This document shows, in pieces, positions 47,076-57,596 of a stretch of 64,000 nt of DNA (its first letter is position 1; each line of letters begins with the position of its first letter). Both the position numbers and the translations under genes were made by a program. The stretch lies in contig SKCR01006514.1 in NCBI GenBank assembly GCA_019454045.1, positions 521,230 to 585,229 on the forward strand. Reading direction: 5' to 3'. The notes under the pieces were generated by a model. That model was not told where the DNA came from and searched no databases. It was given only the letters and a program-made list of their open reading frames with translations. Source of the DNA: Zanthoxylum bungeanum. Its lineage: Eukaryota > Streptophyta > Magnoliopsida > Sapindales > Rutaceae.

Positions 47076-48346
47076 GTCGAAATATATTCATGAGATCCTA
47101 CTCTCACTATGAAATTCGATTTAATTATTGAATTCTCGTTGTTCGTTGGGGATTACGGTATTACGTAAAGTAGTGGGAGACACTGCTGAGTTTAAAATCC
47201 ATAACTTAAGCAGTGTGTAATATTTTGGAAAATACTGCTTCGTTTTCCTTTTATTCTATATTGTTTATAGAATTATACTTCTAATCCACTGGACTTATAT
47301 TTCTTGAATATATATATATATTTTCTGACTTTACTATTGGTTGCATAATTCTATAATAGGTTCTAGAAAGACAATAGACTTAGATATTGTTAGATTAGTT
47401 GAAACCATCAGGAACAGTTGTTCCGATTTTCTTTAAAATCAAGATGGTTAGTGACTTAGTTTCTAAGTCACGATTATGTAATATAAATAGATATCTGCTT
47501 TAGTACATAACTGTCTAGAAATGACAGTTTCTTATGCAGTAAGAATTGACTTGAATAGTTCATGTCTCGATATTATTGACTGACATTAAGAAAGCTCATT
47601 TGGTATTTGTTTATCTTTTAATGACGTTTCTTTGCTTTTAGTGACTTTTAGAAGTCACGTGACTGACACAGTTTGCTAATCAATTATTTGCAATTATTGT
47701 GAATAATTGAACGTAAATTATAAAACATAAGAAAAGATATGCGTATAGTTGTGTATAGAGAATATCGATTCTCACAATACTACAACTGTAGGTATTGGAT
47801 ATCAGATCTCCCGTATAGTTATTTAAAATTATGTTTAATAACTGTTTTGATATTTGATATTAGAACTTGTGACTATTGGATAGTTAGTTGTTCTGTATAA
47901 ACAATTGTTACATTTTTTAAAGTGACTAGTAGTGTCATTAATAAAAAGATAAACATTAAGAAAATATTCGGTAAAATAAATAACTTAAAACTGTGCATTA
48001 TGAGATTTTATCATAATAGCATTAGATGTTTATTCCTTATGGTAAGGGATGATCTAATATGAGATCACACCACATATCATTATCCATTTAATGAATATTG
48101 TATTTAGGATGTGATTAAATCTCATTTTGCGTCATTTTACGGAAAAACGGTTTTCGTAAAAGTTTCTGATGTTTCAACATTATTTGTGTTGATATTTGAT
48201 ATTGAATAAATAGATTTAGGTGAAATATGAATAAATTATTCATATTAGATATTGAATAATTTATTTGGTATTTTGAAAAAGTTTTAAAATACGATTTCGC
48301 CCGAACCGCGCTTCCGTTGCGCCCATCGCCCAAAACCCCAACAAAG

Positions 48347-48662
48347 TGGACTTCACTTAAGAGGGCTCAATAATCATACACTTGACTCACGTTATCGAGG
48401 AGCAGTATGGATCAGTTTCATGTGTTTAGACTAAATTTCATTATACTATTAATACTTACTTATCTATTTACATGTATAGACCAAAATGTGGACCCACCTT
48501 TTATTGGTTTCTTAATGGGTTGATGAATTTGAGTTGATTATAGGTGATTTAAGGTTATTTTTGTCTTTTTGCTCTAATAGGGTTTTGGCTTGTGTAAGTG
48601 TGTAACTATTTAAAGCCGTATTTTTTAAAATATAAAAGATGTTATATATATATATATATATA
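48347..48662 (+). mobile_element. second copy of the gypsy-end/LTR-like sequence
   Basis: GGACTTCACTTAAGAGGG and ATACACTTGACTCACGTTAT parallel 43470-43515, and GGTTATTTTTGTCTTTTTG and TAACTATTTAAAGCC parallel 43540-43605. The two copies flank the non-coding retroelement. No coding content remains here. Confidence 0.55.
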
Positions 48663-49102
48663 TCTATATTATAAAGCACAATGATGTGAGAGGAAAGAGA
48701 AGGCAACCAATGGTTAGGATTAAGAGAGATAATGTATCCAAATGCTATCTTTATGTGACTTAATTGGCGGCTCAGATCATTTCATTATAATCTAATGGAT
48801 GATAAAGAATCATTCAATTATAGAATCTTTATAAAAATGGAAAATGAAAACTACCAAATAAATTAAAGAATAAAATCATTTATTAATGAAAAATGAAAAC
48901 TACCAAGTAAATTAAAGAATAAAATCATATTAATGGAAAATGAAATCTACCAAATAAATTAAGGAATAAAATCATTTAATTAAAAAAATAAAATAATTTC
49001 ATTATAGAATATCTATAAAAATTAACAAACAGGTTAAATAACAGAATCTTAATCTCTCTGTAAATTCTGTAACACCGTGCCGTAGACACGGGCAATATCT
49101 AG
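48663..49102 (+). mobile_element. non-autonomous Helitron with clean ends
   Basis: Starts TCTATATTATAAAG after A and ends CTAG before T. The subterminal hairpin CCGTG-CCGTAGA-CACGG lies seven bases before CTAG. The host site is a TA microsatellite that can be joined across the insertion. 440 bp, no coding. Internal AAAATGAAAACTACCAA(A/G)TAAAT units repeat three times (48830-48965). Same family as 21712-22239. Confidence 0.85.
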
Positions 49103-49269
49103 TATATATATATTATATATCATGTTCATTATATAAATTTTAATCAAATAATAAAAATATTATAATTATTGTATTATATATTATAATTCGAATTTTTAAA
49201 AATAATCATAATAAATTTTAAATGTTTACCGGCAGAACAAAATCTATGACCATATCATTGCCTCAGACT

Positions 49270-49651
49270 TAGGGGTGTCAAAACGAATAAAAGAATCGAA
49301 TTTGTGACGAATACTAAACGAATCGAATTGTAATGCACTAAATTCGATTTCGATTCGTTTATTAAACGAATCCTGATATTATGATTCAGATTCGATTCGT
49401 TTAATAAACGAACATTCGTATTCGATTCGTTTACATAAAATTAAACGAATCGAATCGAATTTAGTATTCGTTTAATAAACGAATATTCGCATCTGATTCG
49501 TTTACATGAAATTCGTCCAATTCGTTTACATACAATTCGTTTAATAAACCAACAAGATGACAATTTACACAAAAAAAACATTTATATTAAATACACCACC
49601 AATTTTACACAAATTTTACAGGCAAGAGTACGAAGATTCAAGAATAATAAC
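49270..49651. mobile_element. truncated hAT-like element rich in TTCGTTTAATAAACGAA palindromes
   Basis: TAGGGGTGTCAAAACGAA is a typical plant hAT end. It is followed by more than ten alternating ATTCG/CGAAT and AATCGAAT units (49281-49545). No matching right end or target duplication occurs before the LTR that begins at 49652, so the element is probably cut by the retrotransposon. Confidence 0.6.
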
Positions 49652-50730
49652 TGTGGACGCTGGATTTCGGCTGAGGTCCTCAATTAGAATTTGTAAGTTG
49701 GGGGCACTAGCGATCCTGCAAAACAAAGAAGAATGAATTGGAGTAGACTGCCCACCGGTGTGGTGGGTACCGGGGACACTCCGACGCCCAAGTCAGTAGT
49801 ATGAAATGATCAGTAAATATGTAAAAAGTGAAGTCGAGGTTTGTTTCTGCCTCAACTTTATTTGGGTGGCCGTGAGGGCGTTGACAAATGCTTTTAAAAA
49901 TGGGAAGAAGAACTAGTATCTGAATATAAAATGTATCAGACTTGGATGAAAGAAGTGAAGCTCTGCCCTTATTTCTCGAATTTCGTTCCTATTTATAGAT
50001 GAAAATTATCATCCTTGGCAGCTGGCGTAAGTCCCACCACGTGCCTTATGCATTTGATAGAAAGTTTGAGCAGGTGGAAATAAGTTTTGTGTCGGGCAAA
50101 GTAGGAGAAGAGTAGTTGATATAATTAGGGGGTTTTGTATTTAAGCTTACGACTTAATTGTAATACAATAATACCGAAATCTTTTTGGGCCTAGTCTTTA
50201 CTTTCGGGCTTTGCATACTATTTGGGCTTTAAGGTAAAAGACGGTTTTATCCTTGGCCCAATTTTGGTTCGTACAGTTTGTCCATTACTCTCTAAGTCAA
50301 AAAGTTTTGTCTTAGAGAGTATATACATTTGTGTCGTATGATACTAATCATAAAAGCATGTGGTAAGAATGTATCACCTTCTGTCGAATGGTTTATAAGA
50401 GTATGTGCAAAATGTGGGTTCTGGAATATATCGCATGCATCATTTGGGCAGAGGAAGTCTTAGTCCTAGACTTTGATTCGACTTGACTCATGGGGAATGT
50501 CCCCTGGTCGACTGAACATTATGAAGATTCATGAGTACATATCATACAACCTGTGTCAACTGGAAAAGGAAGTCTAGGACTCCATCTTGACTCGACATGA
50601 GCCTTATGAGGATTGACTCCTGGTCGTCTGAACATAATGAAGATCCATGAGTACGATTGATCGACATAAGTAATGGGGAATGTCCCTTGGTCGACTGAAC
50701 CGAATGTAGTTCAGGAGTTACACTTGACTC

Positions 50731-51275
50731 GACAAGAGTCATGAGGATGTCCCTTGGTCGAGTGAACCGAATGTAGGTTCAGAAGTTCCACTTGACTCGA
50801 CAAGAGTCATGGGGAATGTCCATTGGTCGACTGAACCGAATGTAGGTTCAAGATTTCCACTTGACTCGACAAGAGTCATGGGGAATGTCCGTTGGTCGAC
50901 TGAACCGAATGTAGGTTCAGGAGTTCCACTTGACTCGACAAGAGTCATGGGGAATATCCCTTGGTCGACTGAACCGAATGTAGGTTCAAGAGTTCCATTT
51001 GACTCGACAAGAATCATGGGGAATGTCCCTTGGTCGACTGAACCGAATGTAGGTTCAGGAGTTCCATTTGACTCGACAAGAGTCATGGGGAATGTCCCTT
51101 GGTCGACTGAACTGAATGTAGGTTCAGGAGTTCCACTTGACTCGACAAGAGTCATGGGGAATGTCCATTGGTCGACTGAACCGAATGTAGGTTCAGGAGT
51201 TCCATTTGACTCGACAAGAGTCATGGGGGATGTCCCTTGGTCGACTGAACCGAATGTAGGTTCAGAAGTTCATTC
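50731..51275. repeat. 69-bp tandem array in the 3' LTR (about 8 units)
   Basis: The unit contains GACTCGACAAGAGTCATGGG and GTCGACTGAACCGAATGTAG followed by GTTCAGGAGTTCCA. Eight regular copies, with two or three degenerate ones upstream from 50475. Each unit has two inverted repeats (see findings). The period is divisible by three, so open frames run on both strands without being genes. Confidence 0.9.
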
Positions 51276-51656
51276 CATGACGAATATTTGTTATTTCTTC
51301 AAATGTGTCGAATGCATAGTCTATTTAATATATTTATCATGTGTCGAGTGATTATGAGGCTCGCACCGGGGTTTGCCCAATTGTTTTTCTTGAATGAAAG
51401 CAACCTTTATACTTGCCTCTGGGGTGATATAGCGTCGAACGAAAAAATTGAATGCGTTTTTTATATCTAATGATGTCGTGTCAAACGGTGAAGGCGGTTG
51501 TGAAGAGAATTTTGTTGATGTTGCTCAGAGCAAGAGATGTCTAGTTGTAATAATCTTGAATGTAATTCATCATTCTATTCGACGATATATTTTACATTTC
51601 CTAGATCTTCCACGTGTCATTTAATGAAGTAAAACCTAACGCGAATAACGATGAGT

Positions 51657-51698
51657 CTTTTGGCGGGAAAAGAACCGCCAAAAGTAGTAATATAAGAG
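51657..51698 (+). promoter_or_regulatory. E2F-like dyad and TATA box ahead of the antisense ORF
   Basis: CTTTTGGCGG and CCGCCAAAAG form a perfect 10-bp inverted repeat around GAAAAGAA (51657-51684). The left half contains GGCGGGAAA, the canonical plant E2F site. TATAAGAG follows at 51691, and the ATG of the antisense ORF is 275 bases further. A G-box CACGTG is at 51611. Plus-strand transcription from here is inferred, not shown. Confidence 0.6.
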
Positions 51699-51972
51699 TG
51701 GCTTGATGGGTTCATTTGTTTCATTCACAAGATCAACGAGTTGAGAGAGAAGCTTCAAGGTTCCAAGGTACTCTTCATAACTTTCTTCATGTTCTTCATT
51801 TCCTTTGAATGTTCAAAAGTAGCTTCAAACTGTTCTTAGCCAAACTCGGAAGTTTGATATTCGAAACATATGTTGTTTGATGGAAATTTTGTTTGGTGAA
51901 TTGGGTAGAATTTTGATCCTTAGGAAATCTAATCCTTAGATTTTATTTGTTTGTAAACTTGTCGAGTAATAT

Positions 51973-52541
51973 ATGTCGAGTGGAGATTCCTTAGAAAGTT
52001 TAGGCGAGCAGATAGATAAATTTGTAGAAGTATCGTCGAGTGAATCTACTGAAGAAAAATTATTAAGGGATTGGTCGCGTCAAGAATTTCCCGAGGATGG
52101 ACCTTTTACCATTTTGTCGCGTGAAATTCCTGTGCATGCAATTCCTATAAGATCTTTGGCAGCGGTTGGGGAGTTGAGTGGAGCAGTTAGTACAAGTGAG
52201 CCAACCAACTTGCTAACCAAGAACCCAGCTAGTCGAATGACGGATGGTATGCTGATGGAAATATAGAGTAAGTACAGATTTCCTAGATCAATGGAGTTGA
52301 GAGTACCCATGCCGACTGAAATAATTGACTATAAAATTCCTGGGTGGATTGGATTTTACGTAGGGCTGTTTGCTAATGGGCTTAGATTCCCCATTCCAAG
52401 GTTAGCTTGGGAAGTTTTGGATCATTATGGGATCGCTCCTTCACAGTTGATGCCGAACGCTTGGAGGATTTATTGTCGATTGAATGCTTAGCATTTGAAC
52501 AAGGGGTGTTCTTTGAGGTGAAGGATGTAGTATATTCATAC
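51973..52541 (+). pseudogene. antisense ORF of the Tat-like element, N-terminal part (Transposase_28-like)
   Basis: ATG 51973 begins MSSGDSLESLGEQIDKFVEV. An in-frame TAG occurs at 52264-52266, after which another frame continues (52291 on) with PGWIGFYVGLFANGLRFPIP and YGIAPSQLMPNAWRI. The G-[LF]-R-[FI]-P-[LI]-P ... ISPSQLxPNxWR pattern is the plant 'putative gypsy-type transposon' domain (Pfam Transposase_28), often found antisense in Tat elements. It is interrupted at 52541 by the inserted element. The function of this domain is not established. Confidence 0.72.
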
Positions 52542-53301
52542 ACAACACCCCAAACTTAAAATTTACATTGTCCTCAATGTAAGATAAATATAAAATTAAA
52601 GAACAAGAGTGAGGAACAACACTACCGTGCATTGAGTTGATCAGACTCTTGCTGGTTAGAATTTGGTTGCGCGGGCTTTGTGTGTCTCGTGCTACCTGTA
52701 TAATAACATGCAAATTAATAAATAGCACACAATAAAATAAAAATTAAAAATAAAGGAAATGATTGTAAAATAAATGCAAGGGTTGCCTCCCCGCTAGCGC
52801 TAAGTTTAACGTCTTCAGCCAGACGCAACCACCCAAATGGTTATGGTGGCTTAAAAGTAGTGAACCGGGTAATCTCATCTGTTTTCTTCTTTGGTATCCA
52901 CCGGTTCTTATGACATGAAAAAGACAGCTTGGCAGGCTGTGGTGATATCCATAGAGGTCCCCCAGGATATGTAGATTTCCCTTCAATTGGAAATTCTGGA
53001 CTGCACATTCGGCAAAATTGGCTCGGTTTTCTTTTTAATCTTCCAGGAATTATCTCTAAGTGAGAACTGGCCTTTCTTTTCCTATTTTTACGCGCCTTTG
53101 GGAGTGGTTTCGAGTTTAGCTGCAGAGAATTTTCCTTTATACATGGTTGCATTATGCTCATAGGCTGTTGATACTATTCACCCTGTCTGGTTTCAACTCT
53201 CTTTTCTACTGTATCTATCATGTGACAGTCTGCATCACCTTGAGAACTCGGCATGGCTCTGAAAACACTGAAGGTGATTTCTTCATATTGATCTCTCATT
53301 A

Positions 53302-53937
53302 TCAATTCACCTTTGTTCTCTTCTTCTTTACTGTTTCCTCCTGAAATACCATTTCATTTTCTTTACTGCCTAAGTCCTGAGAGGTGTCTTTAAACTCTTT
53401 TCTGCTCCTACAGGTTCTATTTTGACATTGCTCATTGGGGTTGACTTCAGTGTCACTCGGAAAATCCCATGTCTGTTGATTGGCCATTGGAAGAAGCAAG
53501 CAACTCAATTTTGCTTCTAAAGATTTCATATTTGCCTCTATATTGCCCATTCGTGTTTCGATATTATCCAGCATTGACTCATTCTTCTCAAACCTCTCTG
53601 AAGCTGTAGCTACAAACGTGATCATGAGGTCTTCTAAGGAAGGTTTCTGCTCAACTTTTGGATAATTGAAGCCATGAGGAGGTTGCAAAATGTTCTCCAT
53701 ATCAGCATATGAAAAATTCGGATGATAATAGTTAAGCATATGACTGCCTCTACAGTTGTTGAAGTTCCAATTGTTCACATACTGTACTTGTTCAAATCCT
53801 GCTCCTCTGTTGGGTAAAAACATTCCATTAGCAGAAACAGCTTCAATAGACGGTTGGCTCATTTGATTTATCAATACTGCTAGATGAGTCGTGAAGGACG
53901 ATACTTGAGCTATCAATGCACCAATAGGATCTGCCAT
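53302..53937 (-). pseudogene. gag-region remnant of the Athila-like element
   Basis: A 211-codon open frame starting MADPIGALIAQVSSF. It contains KPSLEDLMITFVATASERFEKNES, MLDNIETRMGNIEANMKSLEAKL, a short coiled coil, and FPSDTEVNPNEQ then SRKEF. This is the conserved 'S-L-E-E-x-M ... L-E-x-Q-[VM]-G-x-[IL]-A ... P-S-[ND]-T-E-x-N-P' block at the C-terminal side of gag in Athila/Tat elements. The capsid part and zinc knuckle before it are lost. Unlikely to be functional. Confidence 0.75.
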
Positions 53938-54118
53938 TGCTTCTTTTCAAATTCACCTCGTACGAAAAATATAAAAATAAATTAAATTAAAATAAAATAA
54001 AAATAAAAATAAAACGCGTAAGATAAAAATAAAGAAGAATAAAAATAAAAATAAAAATAAAATCTAAATTAAAGCTAAGATTACTTGGTAGTAGTATTAA
54101 TGTGAATTAAACAAACAA

Positions 54119-54136
54119 TCCCCGGCAACGGCGCCA
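54119..54136 (-). promoter_or_regulatory. primer-binding site, tRNA-Asp
   Basis: The minus strand reads TGGCGCCGTTGCCGGGGA, an 18-base complement to the 3' end of plant tRNA-Asp, as used by Athila-type elements. Confidence 0.9.
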
Positions 54137-54148
54137 AAAAACTTGTTG

Positions 54149-55648
54149 TGATATTTTTATATCGTACCGCAAGTGTACGGTTGTCAAGTTTTAGTATAAA
54201 TCAGTGAAAGAGTGTCGAACCCACAGGGATTGCGTTAACTCGCATTAAGTACTACAATTGATAATCCTAACTTTATTTAGACGATAATTAATCAAGATAT
54301 TTTTAATAAATAAATAAAATATAAAAATAATAAAATAGGAGGAACTAATACGATAGAGATTCTGGATCCTGATTCCACATAGCTGTCTCCTATGTATTGT
54401 CATGCCAATTAATCTTTGTTCAGTTATATTATTTATAAGTCAAGATCCTAAAATATTCACTCCCTCTCTCGAGTGCCGAGTGAGTGAAAATATTATCAAC
54501 TATAGACTTCGATATCTCTATAAAAATCCAATAGTTAATAACTCATTACGATTTGTGATTCTATTTTAACGACTTCAAAGGACTACAGATTCTCTCGAAC
54601 TCTATAAAATCCTAGGTTATATTCTCTAGATCTATTCAAAATCCCCTCTCTCGAGTGATAGATTCTAAACATTCATCATCTCAAATTGTGGCCAACAATC
54701 AAGAAGCATTAAACTAAAAGAATATAAATAAAATTAATAAAACTTCATAACAAAATTGATAAATAAAATACAAGGTTTGAGCATAGATTACAATCGTTCT
54801 CCAAAATAAGGAGTAAATTCATGACAAAAGATAAAACAATAAATAATCAAGCCACAAATTTAATGGAAATCATTAGAGTTTTAAGAAGAAATAAGAAGAT
54901 AAAACCCGAATTGAATCTCTTCCTCTCCGGATATTACAGCCTTTGTCTCCTCTTGTCGCTCTTCAATCCTCTCCTTGGATCTCTAAAAATATTTAATTCT
55001 GTGTTTTGCGCAGTGTATTAGCCTCCTTTGTGTTTTGGATGAAGTCTTGTATTTATAGAAGTGTCAGGGTGCCATTAGGATTTCAGAAAACCCTAAAATT
55101 TGAGTCCTGGAACGCGTAGGAATTTCCTGCGCAGCGCCGCGGCGCTGATCCGTCTGGAAAATGTATGCAGTTTGGCATTCTGGGGGCGCCGCGGCGCTGC
55201 CTTTCTCAAATCAGTTTTCACGCCTTTGCTTTATTTTGGAGGTCAAAGTTTACGGCTTGACTTTGCTTTTTTTCTTAATTCACGCCTGAATTGTTTTTGT
55301 AAGCCAATTACTATAAATCAACAATTCCCAAGCTATGGCCCACTTGTTCTCTTTTTCAGCACTTGGTTGGCGCCATGGCGCTATGAGTTGTGGAATTGGT
55401 GGCGCCATGGCGCCATTCTCTCGGCATTTTTATGGTTTTGTGCAGCTTCTAGCGCTATGGCGCCGGTTTATAATATCTTCACCAGTTCTCCCCTATTGTC
55501 CCCAAAATACGTTTAATTGTCTCAGGATCCATGTATAATGCTCCCAAATAAAAACATAAAATAAACTATAAATGATATTAAATATCTCGAATTTAACAAA
55601 ATAATAAGCTAAAGATATTGGAATAAGTGGGTATAAACACACTTATCA
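54149..55648 (-). repeat. single LTR (5') of the Athila-like element
   Basis: About 1.5 kb, TGATA at the 5' end and TATCA at the 3' end in the sense direction. Contains GTACACTTGCGGTACGATAT near the end. Five GCGCC-centred palindromes lie at 55133, 55186, 55369, 55401 and 55451. Confidence 0.75.
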
Positions 55649-57434
55649 CTAATGGGCTTAGATTCCCCATTCCAAGGTTAGCTTGGGAAGTTTTGGATCA
55701 TTATGGGATCGCTCCTTCACAGTTGATGCCGAACGCTTGGAGGATTTTATTGTCGATTGAATGCTTAGCATTTGAACAAGGGGTGTTCTTTGAGGTGAAG
55801 GATGTAGTATATTCATACTACCTAAAGGAGCACTTAACTGAAAAAGGGAGGTATACTTTGTATCTTCGTCGTAAGAGAGAACAAATAGTAATGGGGCTTC
55901 CAACGAATGATAGGGTAATTGGCAGTCAGATTATTTCTTTGTGAGGAATGAGGGTATCTTTGGGTCGACAGGAATGGGTCGTGTCTCAGAATATTGGAGT
56001 GTATTTAGTGAGTATCAGTTCTTTCTATTATTGATAACTTATCAATGTGGTTATCGTTTGACGCTAATGTGTGGATTGTTTGTTTTGCAGGTCCATTTCG
56101 AAACAGATTATTCGACAAAACTCCTCAAATTTTATCCAATACTAAAGCTCTTATTGCCCTTCCGCGTCGAACAAAGAGATTGGAGAATAGTCTTGGTAGA
56201 GAAGAGATTAAGGGCAACATTAGTGTGGAAAGAAATCTTCGAATCAGAAGGTACATCTACCCCTTTGGCACTTTGTAAACACGTATTGGAAGTCATCTAC
56301 TGTACTTGGTCGATTCAAGCTTTGTACGGAAATGTGTTGTATAAAGACTTTAACTCCAAAAGAAATTTTATGCGCAGATGACATGATGTCGAGACCAATA
56401 AAGGTAGCATCAATTGATGAATTAAAAAGCCGAAAGAAGGCTAGGAAGCTTAAGATAAAGGAGCCAGAGGTGGAGATTCCTGAATTACAACAGTTGTGTC
56501 GACTGGAACTCCCAAGGCTAAAGGGCAGTCGACTGAAAACATCGTCAAATGGGGAAAAAAGAAAGCGGTTGAAATTGAGGACATTGACAATATAATTGTC
56601 ATGATTCCATCAGGGTCGACTGCAATTTCTGACCCATCAAGCCTTGACCCTTTTATCAAGAAGCTTCTGCTGGAAGAGGATGAGCAAAGACTATCCAAAA
56701 TTGGCCCCGTCGAGACAATGAAGAATGCGAAGGCTGCGACTCTAAATTACCAGGTAAGAAAGTAAATATAATTTATTAGAATGGATTCTAATCGAATGCT
56801 TTTTTCAGGCAATGGAGAGTGCAACTTGTTCATGCAACGGTATGTCGAATCAAATCTCAGGAAGCAAAGAGAAATGGAAAAATCATTTGCAGCAATGAAA
56901 AAGGAGATGGTCCAAATGAAGTCGTTTGGAAAAAAGAATGAAGAATTGGAAAAGGAGTTGAAGGAGGTGTGAGGCTACTCTTAAGATGGAGATGGAAACT
57001 TCAGAGGTTACAATTGGAAGTTATAAGAAAGCATTTGAAAATGTGACGAAGGAGAATGGTGAGTTAATTGAGCAACTTGAAGGGATTGCTCTGGAATCTA
57101 TGATGAAAGAACGAAGTAATCTGATGAAGGATTTCCTTGAAGGGAATACCGTCGCTTGGGAACCAGAGAAATGGATTCAATAGTATGATCAATTATTGGC
57201 AGGAATTTCTTCTTCCAACGAGGGTGATGAGGAAGAGAAAAGTGAGGAAGTCGACTCTAAAGTAGCTAAGAAATAAATAACTGACGCCAATGAAGCGGCT
57301 GGAGTTCAAGAGATGGACAAGAAGATTGAAGAACTTAGTCGAATGGAGGTTGAGCCGACTGGACAAGTTCAAGAAATTCCTGCGTCTGAAGTTGCTGCTG
57401 AATGTATTCCGGAAGAAGCTGCTCCGGAAATTTG
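55649..57434 (+). pseudogene. antisense ORF of the Tat-like element, C-terminal part with coiled coil
   Basis: The duplicated segment restarts at NGLRFPIPRLAWEVLDHYG and continues YLKEHLTEKGRYTLYLRRKRE. Shifts then break the frame around 55940, 56045 and 56330. Later parts are Lys/Glu-rich (MRNEGIF..., DELKSRKKARKLKIKEPEVE, KKLLLEEDEQRLSKIGPVE, KEMVQMKSFGKKNEELEKEL), typical of the coiled-coil tail in Transposase_28 proteins. A plausible intron or decay separates the blocks. It ends near 57434, 160 bases from the oppositely oriented integrase end. Confidence 0.65.
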
Positions 57435-57596
57435 AACTTCTTGTAATTTTAACTTTTTGTTATCGCCTTTTGAACAATTAATGGCTTAATGATATCTTTG
57501 GATGAATTCAAACGAGTTTTGTTATTATGTCGAATCACAATACACAAAGTAGTAATCTACTTTAATCCTTCAAATTTAAATAAAAGCATGCATATA

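Larger units (their letters stand above)
43870..48343 (+). mobile_element. non-coding LTR retroelement with initiator-Met primer site
   Basis: A long 5' LTR (start uncertain, about 43.87 kb) ends at 46409 with CCCCAACA. Four bases later comes the primer-binding site. The last ~214 bases of the LTR (46196-46409) recur at 48124-48343 as a truncated 3' LTR, also ending CCCCAACA. The interior (46426-48123) has no coding frame. So this is a non-autonomous, LARD-like element or a decayed copy. The primer type occurs in both copia and gypsy elements, so the superfamily is open. Confidence 0.75.
49652..51960 (-). repeat. 3' LTR of the Tat-like element (inner boundary approximate)
   Basis: Its outer end TGTGGACGCTGGATTTCGG matches 61252-61270. 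Shared landmarks follow in the same order: GATCCTGCAAAACAAAG, GGTACCGGGGACACTCCGAC, GGTGGCCGTGAGGGCG, GGTAAAAGACGGTTTTATCC, a 69-bp array, then ATCTATTCAATAT-like sequence. The inner end is not fixed because the partner LTR leaves the window. Confidence 0.78.
52542..55648 (-). mobile_element. Athila-like gypsy retroelement insertion with one LTR only
   Basis: Sense direction is minus: LTR 55648 to about 54149 (TGATAAGTGTG ... ATATCA), a tRNA-Asp primer site (54119-54136), a gag remnant (53937-53302), then a short non-coding stretch ending TAAGTTTGGGGTGTTGT at 52542. Pol and the 3' LTR are missing. It is flanked by a direct duplication of host sequence (52373-52541 and 55649-55818; 169 and 170 bases, differing by one T), far longer than the usual 4-6 bp. 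Confidence 0.8.

Noticed and set aside
50475..51275. CRISPR-like repeat array
   Set aside because: Units are contiguous with no unique spacers, no cas genes, and a plant LTR context.
55100..55538. Plus-strand frames in the Athila-like LTR
   Set aside because: Opposite to element sense, with no domain; generated by the GC-rich palindromes.
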